Assembly: GCA_029834535.1 (NCBI GenBank)
Contig: JAQMWT010000504.1
Span: 19,223-83,222 of the forward strand
Reading direction: 5' to 3'
Length of the DNA stretch: 64,000 nucleotides
Origin: Chrysophaeum taylorii
Lineage: Eukaryota > Sar > Pelagophyceae > Pelagomonadales > Pelagomonadaceae
In this document: positions 28,252 through 38,900 of the stretch, one piece after another
Layout: every line of letters begins with the position of its first letter
Numbering within the stretch: position 1 is the first letter of the stretch
The notes under the pieces: generated by a model
The model's input: only the letters and a program-made list of their open reading frames with translations
The model's database searches: none
Told to the model about the DNA's origin: nothing
Program-made: the position numbers and the translations under genes

Positions 28252-31200
28252 ATGACCCCGACTAGGTCCCGCGTACTTATCTCCCTCCGCCCGTCAGCCA
28301 CACCCCCCTTTCCCCTTGAACGAAGAAATCGAAAGGGTTTGCTTCTTCTCCCAACGGGTCTAAGATACTTTGGTGCAAAGAGGACCCTGCTTTCCGGGCT
28401 CGACCACCACAACCACTGCGCGCGCTCACTATCAGTTGTCCTGGCCGTCGCAGGGAGGGAGACACGAATAATGCACGCAGACGGGCGCACTGAGCCGGAT
28501 CCGACGACTTCGCCGTCTCGAGAGCAGAGCAGGTCCAGGGGGAGCTCGAGGCTGGTGCGCATTGCGACTAGGCTGTTGTCGAGCACATCGTCAATGGAAG
28601 CCGAGGCGCGATATCAGGAGACACCGGCCACAAACAATTCAACAGCGTCAAATGTGCCTCGTGAGCGGGTAGAGTATTTGTGGAATTTGGCGCGTTCGAC
28701 CAAGACGTTGGTCAAGCTCGCGCGCACTTTCAACGCATACCGTCAAGTGCACGTCGACGAAACTACAACCCTGGACGCTTCCGAGCTGGAGCCCAAGAAG
28801 ATGCCGCCGCGGACGCCAAAGGCAGCGAAGCAGATGGTCGATAGGAAGCGACGTTCTGCGCTGAAGGAGAACAACGGCGCGCTGGACTTTCCGAAGAGCT
28901 CCTGGATGATCAATCCCGATGGAAGGTTTTACTGGGTGTGGGCTGGGCTGATGCTCCCCGCGATGGCGTACGCGTCGCTCGTCACACCCTACGAGACTGC
29001 CTTTGTGAGCAAGCCATGCGCTCTCCTCTTTCCGAACCTCATCGTCGACACGTACTTCGTCATGGATGTGTTCGTCAATTTTAACATTGGGAAATTCGAC
29101 TGGCAGGCCGCACGGTGGATCACGTCGCGGACCGTCATTGTGAAGGGCTACCTGAAGGGTTGGTTTACCGTGGATCTCTTATCGTGCCTGCCGTTCGACA
29201 TCATCGTCGCGTCAAGGGGCAGCTTCCTCGCTGGCATTAAGCTTGCTTTCGGATGCACCGGCGCGACGGGCTCGGAACTAAAGATGCTGTCAATGCTTAA
29301 ACTATTCCGGCTGCTCAAATTGCTGCGAGTACTACGCATCGGCAGGCTCGTCATGCGATTTGCAGCGTCGGTCAACATCTCGTTCAAGACGCAAACTATC
29401 GTCAAGTTCGCTGTGGTAATCATGGCCGTTACTCACCTTTTTGCTTGCTTGATCCGAATCGTCGGTGACACCGAGGGTTGTCGGCGAACCTTTCGAAAGT
29501 CGCCGGACGATCCAGCATGCTGGCTCACGTCAATCCGCTTCTTTCGCAAGGGCATTTGGTACCAGTACATCGCGTCGTTAGATTGGGCGATCAAGGCTAT
29601 GATCGGCGGATCGGCGTCGTTGACGTTCGGTGAGATGTTGCTCGGATTCATCTTTATGCTCGCGGGGCTCGTGTTGACGTCTTACTTGGTTGGAGAGATT
29701 GCTAACGTGCTGGGAAACTTTGATCCCGCCCTCAATGACTTTCGGTCGACCATGGACAATCTGAATCAATACCTCAAAGATCAAAAGATCAACAACAGGT
29801 TGCAAGTTCAGCTGCGAGAGTATTTCATCAACAGCGAGGGCCTCTTTCGAAAAGCCTATCACAAAAGCATGCTGGAGAACCTCAGTCCACAACTCCGGCG
29901 CAATGTCGCACAAGCCGAACTCGGTCGCTGGGTCCTCTCGTTGCCGTTTCTCAACGATGCGCTGCGGACGTGCGGCGGCCTCGAGCCGGGTGCAGATATC
30001 ATGTTCCTTACGAAAGAGAAGCTCGAGGCCGAGAACGGCTGGTCGGAATCGGACCTCGTCCCCGCCCAGATCACTGAGGTCCATCAGTCGTTGACGTACT
30101 CTGTCCGCTACTACAACCTACACGCGATTCGCCGCCAGACCAATATCCACCACAGCAAAAAGCGAATGACGTTTAGATCCGTCGCCAGGAACTACGCGAG
30201 AACCCATTGGGACGAGCAAGCGCTCGCATTGAAATCTCAAACTGAAGAAGGCGATCACCAGCAACCACTGACAACGACGAAGGCACCATCTCTGGCGCGT
30301 TCGCCCAAGCCTCCATCGATATTCGGCCACGATCGAGCACGTGCTGACAACCTCCTCGATGCAAACTCGCGGATAAAATCGTTCAAAGGATTGCAGCGGG
30401 AGATCCAACGCAACCCTCATTTATACGACTGCGAGCTTGTCGAGGAGGACCGCGTGGCGCACGATCAAATATTCATGCCCGAGTTTTCACTACTGCGTGG
30501 ACGGCTGGCAGAGGCGAATCGCGAGTGGCGCCACCTCGTCGCCGAATTCTCACTCGCCTTGACACCAAAGATGTTCATGATGAACGAACACATCATACGT
30601 CCCGGATCACTCAACACGCACCTGTACATGCTGATGGAGGGCCACGGCTACGTGAGCGACTACTGTCCAACGCAGTCGGGAAAGATGGGAACGGACGGGC
30701 AGTTGTCGCGGTGGCGCGCTGGCGAGGGCGCCAAGTCGGCGCGCTCATCTGACGAGATTCCCTCCAAGTCGGCCTGGACCTTTAATCGGTACCTTACGGC
30801 GAAGAACTACGACGTAGTCGGCGTCGACATCATAAACACCCTGGTTGGCGCCCCGATGATCGTGCCAATCACCGCCACTGCCGTCGGTATGTGTGACCTC
30901 CTGCTCTTGTGTGCCAAGTGTTCTGAGTTTTCGTTGGTACAGGACACGTTTTTTGCAACGTGCTGACGTCGCAGCAGCTCAACGACATCATGACGTTCGA
31001 CGTTTACCCCAAGCTCACGGCCGAGGTGCGCAAGATGGCAGGCTGGCGGTTGTTCAAACGCGGCGTCGTGCGCCTTGGTAGCCTCGCCGCACAAGAACGC
31101 CGAGCGCGATTCCAGTATTGTCAGGCACGCCGCGTGCTCCAACGGCTCTGGTTCTACTCGAAGAGGATTGAAAAGCTGCGCGAGCCCGTCCTACCCTGGT

Positions 31201-32270
31201 CCGAGGACTATGTCTCCTCTGACCGCATCACCAAAATAGTGGAGTGCGCCGATCTGGAAGACGAGGAAAGCTGTTGCGCAGAACCTCGCCGACGGGTTTT
31301 CCGGGTTGGTGACCACGTCGAGGCAGTCTTTTGCGGAAAAAATTATAGGCTCAAGCGCCCAGCGATCGTGACAGGCGTTCACAGCAAACTACGCCACCAC
31401 GATCCCACGAGCTACATGGTGCGGTTTACTGCTAAGACCCAGCGCATCCTGCACGCCGAGCGCGAGGGCGCGAGCGTCCAAGTTGTCAACCGCAGCGCTA
31501 CCATGGCGAAAATCCTGGACCAAGGCAAGATCGAGGACGGCATTCTAGTCCACTTCAACTCCTTCTCGCTGCTCGGGACCGTCTATCTCAAGGAGACGAC
31601 CCAGGTCGTCGACCCCGAAGACGTCGAACCCTGTCACAAGCTCAACTCGCGCGTCAAGGTTCAACACCACCGTCAGGTTCTCGACGGTCGTATCTGCTGC
31701 CTCTACACCGACGGGACGTATAGCATCATCTACGACTACCACGAGTGCCGGGCGTCCGTGCTCACGTGGCTCTTCTGGCGCACGAACAAATACAGGCGTT
31801 GGTTATGGTGCGAGGCCGACCGCGTCATCGTCGATGTCATCACTTCCTGGCGGAAGATGTGTCGTCTCGACAAAGAGATCGAGGAAGAAGAAACGATTGA
31901 TCGTTTCGAAAACTCCGAATTTTGTGGTCCTCTAGGGTTGACAGGCTCTGGACAACGACCATCCTGTGACTTCGAAAGAAAGAGCAGCGAGCACTCTGTC
32001 GGCCGCCGTACGAGTAACGAGTCAGCCTCAAGGCCCTTTCCCAAGCGCCGCTTATCCCGAGAGCGAGACGTGAGCACCTCCGCCGCCATCATGAAAATCG
32101 AAGCGAAGTTTGATGCTCGCGTGAACAGTCTCAACTGCCAGCTCGAAACTCTTCACAACAAGGTCGACAACATGGTCCAACTCATGATGCGCATGCGCCT
32201 CCGAAACGAATCTCCGTCCTTCGGGGATGCTGCCACTCCAGAGCCGCGTACGAGTCTGCGTCGTGCCTAG
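28252..32270 (+). CDS. Cyclic-nucleotide-gated/EAG-like channel with unusual pore (one intron)
   Basis: Exons 28252-30886 and 30943-32270 give 1320 residues. The start could also be 28471 or about 28591. Voltage-sensor segments run from about residue 222: FYWVWAGLMLPAMAYASLV (S1), NLIVDTYFVMDVFVNFNIG (S2), GWFTVDLLSCLPFDII (S3) and an S4 with Arg/Lys every third residue (FRLLKLLRVLRIGRLVMRF). The pore helix is YIASLDWAIKAM, but the filter reads IGGSASLTFGE instead of GYG. A C-linker and a CNBD at about 765-900 follow; the intron splits the CNBD, and splicing restores TAVGHVFCNVLTSQQLNDI. Two SH3/Tudor-like barrels (FRVGDHVEAVF; SRVKVQHHRQVLDGRICCLY) and a terminal coiled coil (about 1263-1298) are unusual additions. 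Confidence 0.85.
30887..30942 (+). other. 56-bp intron inside the CNBD of the channel gene
   Basis: Donor GTATGT and acceptor TTGGTACAG, phase 1. Without splicing the frame ends at 30966; with splicing the CNBD continues into MTFDVYPKLTAEVRKMAG. Confidence 0.9.
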
Positions 32271-32812
32271 CGTGTCACCTCGTGTTGCAGTCCTTTCCAC
32301 GGTCCTTGAGTGTCTTGTGGCAAAAGAGTTTGGCACTTGCCACGAGAATCACATAATATGCCTTACTATTTTAAGTCGACTTATTATTACACACCACCCC
32401 TACAAACGTGTGCCGCATGCCCCGCGTTCTAACACTGCACTCACCCTGTTAGCAGACGACATTACGCACACCCCTGGGCATCGTTAGATATTGGTGGCGC
32501 CAATGTCCCGGTAGCTTGGTTTAATGAGAGTTTTCCCCTAAAGGAAAGGCCACGGTGCTGCCTGCCTGCCTGCCTGCCTGCGCGCGGGTGCTGGCTATAG
32601 TAGTGTCATTCACAGCCGCTGGTTCTTCTTCTTCAAATTACATGCTTGCGTGCTTTTCGAAGGAAGGATCGGACTCACATTATTATTATGTAGGAGCTCG
32701 ACACAAGTGCCAGGAAGCGCTAGCATCGCTGAATCGTTGTGGTCGAGAGTTCGGCGACGAGAGCTCTCGCGTTATCGAGTGATATCGCGCCGCCGCAGCC
32801 GCGCCGCGGTGG
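32271..32812. other. Intergenic region between convergent genes
   Basis: Contains the 3' regions of the channel gene and the methyltransferase gene, with a short (CTGC)n tract near 32560-32581. No gene was seen. Confidence 0.5.
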
Positions 32813-33823
32813 TTACGTAGCCCGCGGCAGTACTGTCGTGCGTCCTAAGGAGTAGTTTCCGGGAGGAGCGTCGTCCGGGGGTCGGGCGACTAGGCGTCCG
32901 TCACGGTCGAAGTGGTAGAGCTTGAGGTCGTCGGCCTTACCGAGCACGAAAGGCAGGCCGGCGTGGCTCCGCCAGGTTTTCCCGCGAATGAAATTAAGAA
33001 TGGCTTCGACGGGGTCGTCTGAGATTCGCCAGTCGAGGATGGGCTCATTGAAGCCGAACATGCGTTTTCGCTGTGGCCTGTCGAAGTAACCGAGGCGGTC
33101 CCAGTCGCCGATCGAATACCGAGGGAAGGCGGCGCGGTGAGCGTCGAGAGCGACGAGCACGTCGCGCCTGACGTAGAGCGCGTTGTTCCAGTCGAGGCGG
33201 ACGAGGCGGTAGCCGGCGGGCTCGAGGAGGGCGCGCACTTGATAGGCGAGCGAGCAACCATAAAAATGGCCGCGTCTCTCCGAGTTGAAGCTCGCGGCGC
33301 TCGCCGGTTGTAGCAGCGCGAAGAAGACCGTCGGGGGAAATTTTACGTTGACCTCGGTGACGATGGCCTTGGGCCGGAATCGTTCACGGAAGAGAAGGGC
33401 GTCGAGGACGACGCAATCGAACGAGTCGATGTCAATCTTGACGAGGTCCGGCCGTCGCGTCGAGTTGACGACGGCGCTTCGAAGAGCCGCGTCGATGATC
33501 GCGCCCGCCGTCTCGGGTTCGACCAGCGCAATCCTCTTGGCGATGCGCGTCGAGGGAAACCGTTGGTCCATCTTTGCACGCTGCGCCTCGTCGGCGTCGA
33601 TCATCACACCTGCCCAGCCGCGATCGTACAGTGCGAACACGGGGTCGGCGTCTCGCACGCCCGCCCCGATGTCGATGGCAATGTGGTTCAATTTTCCTTC
33701 GCCTTCCAACGTGTCGAAGAAGGACACAAGGTCTAGTCCGGAGGAGCCACCAGCGCGAGTGCTCCACGACATCGTCGCCGCGACGACGACCCAAAAGCCC
33801 CGCATGCCAGCGCTACGTTGCAT
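32813..33823 (-). CDS. FkbM-family methyltransferase-like protein with signal peptide
   Basis: The 336-residue protein begins with a hydrophobic leader (GFWVVVAATMSWSTRAGG), so it is probably secreted or lumenal. The Rossmann core has AIDIGAGVRDADPVFALYDR (SAM loop), GVMIDADEAQ (acidic loop that binds the ribose), and DLVKIDIDSFDCVVLDAL, the KIDID block typical of FkbM methyltransferases. The C-terminal part (YGCSLAYQVRALLEPAGYRL) fits the end of the fold. FkbM enzymes O-methylate sugars and small molecules. A role on Golgi or cell-surface glycans would suit the leader but is inference. Confidence 0.75.
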   Translation of the reverse strand: MQRSAGMRGFWVVVAATMSWSTRAGGSSGLDLVSFFDTLEGEGKLNHIAIDIGAGVRDADPVFALYDRGWAGVMIDADEAQRAKMDQRFPSTRIAKRIALVEPETAGAIIDAALRSAVVNSTRRPDLVKIDIDSFDCVVLDALLFRERFRPKAIVTEVNVKFPPTVFFALLQPASAASFNSERRGHFYGCSLAYQVRALLEPAGYRLVRLDWNNALYVRRDVLVALDAHRAAFPRYSIGDWDRLGYFDRPQRKRMFGFNEPILDWRISDDPVEAILNFIRGKTWRSHAGLPFVLGKADDLKLYHFDRDGRLVARPPDDAPPGNYSLGRTTVLPRAT

Positions 33824-34063
33824 ATAAATTTCCGGGGGTGTGGGTCGACACTAAAAATTACAGTTTTGTTGTAAGGGCCGCACCATGGACCGAACAAAGC
33901 AATGTGAGACGCTCGGGCGTACTCCCGACCACTCTCCGTTCGGACTGGGGCACGCCATAACCCCGTTTGACGTGATCATGGTATGGTGTTGGGTAATGTT
34001 TAGCAGTACCCGGCACTACAACTTACCAGGCATGCGGAAGGAGAGGATGGCCCACTAGGGGTA

Positions 34064-34462
34064 CTAGGTGTCGAAACAAGCAAGACCGTAGCTCCCGGAG
34101 TGTCGGTGGGGTCCCTGGGGACTCTTTGGGGCGGGTCTGAGGTCGTTGGTTAGTTCGTGGCTGGGGTCGCCGACGGCGGCGACGACCGTGACCGACCTCG
34201 CGCTCGAATTCGGCGTAGCATCATCTGGCACGGCAAATGCAAGATCCTCCAGCGCCTTTTTGCACGCCTTCTTACTGCACCGCTTCCGTTTGAGGTCCGC
34301 GCAGATCTCGCAGTACTTGAGTTTGCTGGCGTCGCAGACGGCGCCGTTGTCAAGGCCGCAGACGCAGCCGTCCTTGCAGCGCTGCCGCGCCTCGAAGAGC
34401 GCCGAGACAGCCGCGTCTATCGCGGCCCGCACAGGCCCCAGCACATCATGACAGTGTTGCAC
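34064..34462 (-). CDS. Small cysteine-rich ORF, possibly transposon-derived
   Basis: A 132-residue frame with a Cys-rich centre: CKDGCVCGLDN, CDASKLKYCEICADLKRKRC and CSKKACKKAL, eight or more Cys spaced like a small zinc-binding module. The tail is disordered. It lies 11 bp downstream of the end of a transposase-like relic on the same strand and may be its displaced C-terminus or a second ORF of the same element. No independent family is recognised. Confidence 0.4.
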   Translation of the reverse strand: MQHCHDVLGPVRAAIDAAVSALFEARQRCKDGCVCGLDNGAVCDASKLKYCEICADLKRKRCSKKACKKALEDLAFAVPDDATPNSSARSVTVVAAVGDPSHELTNDLRPAPKSPQGPHRHSGSYGLACFDT

Positions 34463-34473
34463 TCGCGGTAATC

Positions 34474-35449
34474 TTAGGCCTCGGCCCAGCAGACGTCACC
34501 CTTGCCGACCGCAAACTTGGTCTTGGCGTTCACTTTGTTGTCGGCGTAGTCCACGAACTGGGGCGTCTCGTCGAGCTCCACGAACTGGGGCGTGTCGTCG
34601 AGCTTCAGGACAAGGCGGGGGTCCGATATGGCGCCTTGCTCGTCCATAATCCCCGCGGCCTTGAGCTCGGCGCGAAGTCCGTGGATGCCTGCAAAGTCCT
34701 CCTCGACCATCTCGTTGCAGTTCACGGCGGCACGCTTCGCCTCGAATTTTATGCTTGATCTTCGTGCTGATCCGGTGCGAGTTGCGGGCGAAGAAACCTA
34801 TGAAGAATTTTTCCGAGGGCGAATGGCCGCACACATGTTTGCTGTTGGCGTTGTTGAACGGGACTTTCTTGCGTCCGTCGCGCAGGTTCTGACGTCGAGG
34901 ATTGAGTAAAATATGGCGCACTTTAACTCCAATCTCTTCGCAGCTTGGCGCGGCGCGGGCCTTGTTGCTCTCAACGATCCATTTCACAAGCGCCTACTCC
35001 TCCTTTGGCGTGAGCAACATCCGCTCCGAGCGAGTGTGCGTCACGCTCCTTCTGTCGATCGTCGAGCTGTCTCAAGGTGATGAGCTCAATCCGCTCTGGG
35101 TGGTCAGTCATGCACTTCTTGGCCCCTACTCCTTCCTTCTCGCAATACGCCTAAGGCCTCCGCGAAGACTTTCTGCTGCTGGCGTTTCTTTCCCTTCGGA
35201 GCCGTTTTTTCTCGCTGCCGCTTCTCCCGGGCTGTCATAGGGGCCCCGCCCAGGCTTCTTCCATGCCACCTTCGGCTTGGCCCTGGTTGTGGCGTTCCTA
35301 GCTGCGGAAGCAAGTTTACCCATCAACGGACATTCAACGATATGTTCCTCTGGCTCAACTACATGTATTCCTTGTGAAACTTTGCAGGACATACTGTTCT
35401 TTTCGCAAAACTCTATGGGGTTTGGATGGATTTTCGCGACGGCTCTCAA
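34474..35449 (-). pseudogene. Relic of a DDE (Tigger/pogo-like) transposase ORF
   Basis: Successive minus-strand frames give KWIVESNKARAAPSCEEIGV (about 34930-34987), VPFNNANSKHVCGHSPSEKF (about 34800-34860), and RAELKAAGIMDEQGA, LVLKLDDTPQFVELDETPQF and KFAVGKGDV (34474-34680). The order, a basic N-terminal helix region and then an LDxTPQF block followed by a GKGD turn, resembles the first part of pogo/Tigger-type transposases. The catalytic core is missing, and frameshifts near 34745 and 35100 break it. The assignment is from pattern memory only. Confidence 0.45.
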
Positions 35450-35980
35450 ACGAGTGCCGCTGGTCTCGATGTGCGCCGGCGTGCGTCGTAGCCCAAGGCG
35501 AGAGGTTCAGCGACTTGTTCCCACCTCGCACGACCGCGCTCGGCGCAGCAGTCCTCCAGAGAAGCGGGAATAGAACCAAAGGATGCGAATCCTGAATCCG
35601 AAAAAGGTGCTGCAACGTCAGAATTTCTCTCTCTCCAAAACTGATGACGTCGAGCTGACTCAGCCTTTCTACAAAGTTAGAGGTACTCTATTCATCTCAA
35701 TGCACTCAGATTCTCTGACGTCGCTTGCCTACAACTTGACGGCAACCTGACCTCGGCTTCCGAGTTGTCCAACTCCGACGCGTGCACGCGGGTGCCCTCC
35801 TCGCGCACACGCGGACAGCCCTCGCGACGGGCCTCACGCGCCACGACTCGAGGTGGGACGCCCCCTCGGCGCGCGAGCGACGCAAACGCCGACGCGATCA
35901 TCGCCGTCGCGGTGCTGGCGTGATTTGACGCGGCAACAAGACACCGAAGAACCTTCTCGTCCCCACAGTTTTGCCACCAC
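35450..35980. promoter_or_regulatory. Region upstream of the Roco gene
   Basis: No gene is convincing here. The sequence should contain the Roco promoter. A minus-strand frame (35692-36087) overlaps the Roco start and lacks protein-like features. Confidence 0.4.
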
Positions 35981-38900
35981 ATGGGCTCGTGCACGAGCCG
36001 CCGCGCTCGACGGACGGAGCCCGCACCAGATCGACCGGCGGAGCCGCCAAAGTGGCGCTGGGAGGCGAAGCGCAACGCCATTGTCACCGACGACGGCGCG
36101 ACGATCGACTTCTATGGCGAAGCCGGCGCAACGGCCGACCTCTTTGGCAAACGTGGACGCCGGGAGCCGACGATTCTTACCCGGGAGGAACTGTCGCGGG
36201 TGACTGACGACGACGTCATCTGTCTGCTGACACCCGGAGTCGTGCGGGTCGTGTTAAGGGGATGTGCAAACCTCACGGACGCGGCGATCACGGCGGTCGC
36301 TGACAAGTGCCCAAACCTTGAGGAGCTCTACGTCTCGCGGTGCGGGAACCTGATGGACGCTGCGATCAGGGCGGTCGCCATGAGGTGCAAGAACCTCGCG
36401 AAACTCAACGTCTCGTGGTGCCACAATCTCACGGACGTGGCGATCACGGCGGTCGCCAACAACTGCCCGAAATTCGCGCAGCTCAACGTCTCGAAGTGCG
36501 TGAACCTCACGGACGCGGCGATCACGGCGGTCGCCGAGAACTGCCCGAACCTCGTAGAGCTCTACTTCTCGGGCTGCACGAAGGTCACGGACGCGGCGAT
36601 TACGGTGGTCGCTGAAAGGTGCGCGCACCTCGCGGCGCTCCGCGCCCATAGTTGTGGTCTCACCGCGTTGCCGGACACCATGGGCAGCCTTTCCAAGCTC
36701 AAGATCCTCGACCTGAACAACAACGAACTCACGGAACTTCCACGGTCGATCGCCGAGCTCGACGCGACCTGCAGACTCGATCTTTACGGCAACCCACTCC
36801 AGAAGCCGCCGCGCGAGGTCGCAGAACAGGGCATTCCTGCCATCCGACGGTACTTCGAGCAGCTCAAAGCCGGCGCCATCGTCGCGACGCAGCTGAAGAT
36901 CGTCCTGTGTGGAGACGGCGGAGCCGGTAAAACCAGTCTCCGGAACGCGTTTGCCGGCCGCCCGAATCCTCGCCAAGCTCCAGACGCGCGAACGATCCAC
37001 CTCGACCGCGAGAGCGTCCGCGTCCCCGTCGTCAAGGACGACGACAAAGTCAAGGAGTTGACATTCAACTTTGTCGACCTGGGCGGCCAAGAGAACTACG
37101 TCTACGCCCAGGCACCATTTCTTACGAAATCAGCGCTGTTCGTGCTCGTCGTCGAGGTCCTAAAAGCTTGCCCGGAAAACGCCGACGCAGCCGTGTTGCG
37201 ATTCATCACTCTAATCCAGACGCGTGTTGCTGATGCCACGGTCCTGCCCCTCGTGTCAAAGATCGATGAACTCGAATTCGACGACGATGGCGTGGAGCGC
37301 TGCGACTGGCTTCTGCGTGTCGTCAACGAGCGGCTCGCTGCGTGGCGCGAGGCTGTTCAGCGCAGAAACGAGCGCGAAGGCAAGCCTGATAAGGTGATCC
37401 CATTGATTCACGCCGAGAAACCCGTGCTCACCGTCACTGTCGGCGAGGAGTTGAAGCAATCGCGGGGCGTCGTTGGTTTTAGAGACGCCGTCGCTCAACT
37501 GGCTCGATCAAGTTTGTTCCCGACAGTTGGACAAGAAATACCAACTTCGTGGTTCGAGGTCTGGCAGTTTCTCCGCGCGATCGCCGAGCACGGCGACGAG
37601 AACAAGGCCATTGAGGCAATGCTGAAAGGCACTGCCATCAGACCGCTCGGCGTCGACGACATGGGGCTGTCTGCCGAGGGCGCGTATCGCCCGATTAACG
37701 AGCTGCGTGCCGCTTGGAGCATCTACTGCGAACATGTTGAAAGGAGGGGCGACCCGGACGCAATGTTCTTCGACGCGCTACAGCTCTTAGAAGCGCAGGG
37801 TGGGTTCTTCGTCGACGCAGGACTGGCGTTCCTGCAACCGCGGTTGATCATCGATCTCATCAAGCCGCTCGTCGATCAGACGCTGACGATGGAGATCGTG
37901 GAGTCGGATGACTTTCAAAAGCAGTGTGACAATTTCGTGGCGTCACACACTTCCATCGTTCCCGATACTCTCCGAAATCAGGTGGTATCTTTCGCGCACT
38001 CTGGCGAGTTGGGCCCGGTGGCGCTCGTCTTTTTGTGGCGAGGACTTCCCCACGTCAAACACGAGCATTATGGCCAGATTCTGCAGATCTTGCACAGGTC
38101 CGGAGTCATCTTCGTACAAGAGAAAGAGAACCAAGACCAAGTCGCCGTCGTGTTCGCGCACCTGCCGCCGAACGTACCCGACGCGCAACTAGCCAACGCG
38201 TGGCCGGAGTCGAGACCCACGGACGTGTCGCAAAGCGACATGAATGTCAAATTCTACAGTGGTGGTTGTCCGGCCGCGTTCCTTCAGCGCATCGTCGCCG
38301 CAATGCACCGATTTGGTGTGTCACTCTGCGCCTGGCGCAAGGGCGTCGTTGTCTATCACCGCGATGGTACTGTATACGTGCGATTGGTGAACGAGGATTC
38401 GCCCGTCCCGACGCTTGTCTTCTCTGTTCGAATGAAGTCGGGCAAGCCCGATCCGCGGATGTGGTTTTCTCGAGTCATCGAGCTGCTCAGGATGGAAGCC
38501 GAGCGCTTGCCTGGAATGGATTGCGGTGCTCTTGTTTGTTGTTCGAGCTTGGATTGCCCACGCAACGACATACACACGGTCGTTTGGGCCTCAAAGCGAG
38601 AGTACAACTTGAGCAGCGACTGCAAGTGTGGAACCCCTTTGCTCGGCAAGGCGCCACAAGACCGCCGTGCAAGCAACCGCGCTCTCCTGGAACTGCTGGT
38701 GCAGAAGGCCGATCGCACGTACGGTGCTGTCCAGAAGATCCCCGCGGCCATCAAAGAGAGCAGGGACGCAATCCTGAATACCATGGTCGAGTTGGCGAAC
38801 GGCGCCAGCAAGTACCCTTCGCTGTTCTACGTGGTGCCGGTTCCGTCGTCATCGACCGGCGGACTGATGCGACCGCGCTCGTTCTTCGAGGAAGAGATGA

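Noticed and set aside
33815-33835. TATA-like ATATAAAT next to the methyltransferase start
   Set aside because: On the minus strand it lies immediately before the ATG, too close to act as a TATA box for this gene.
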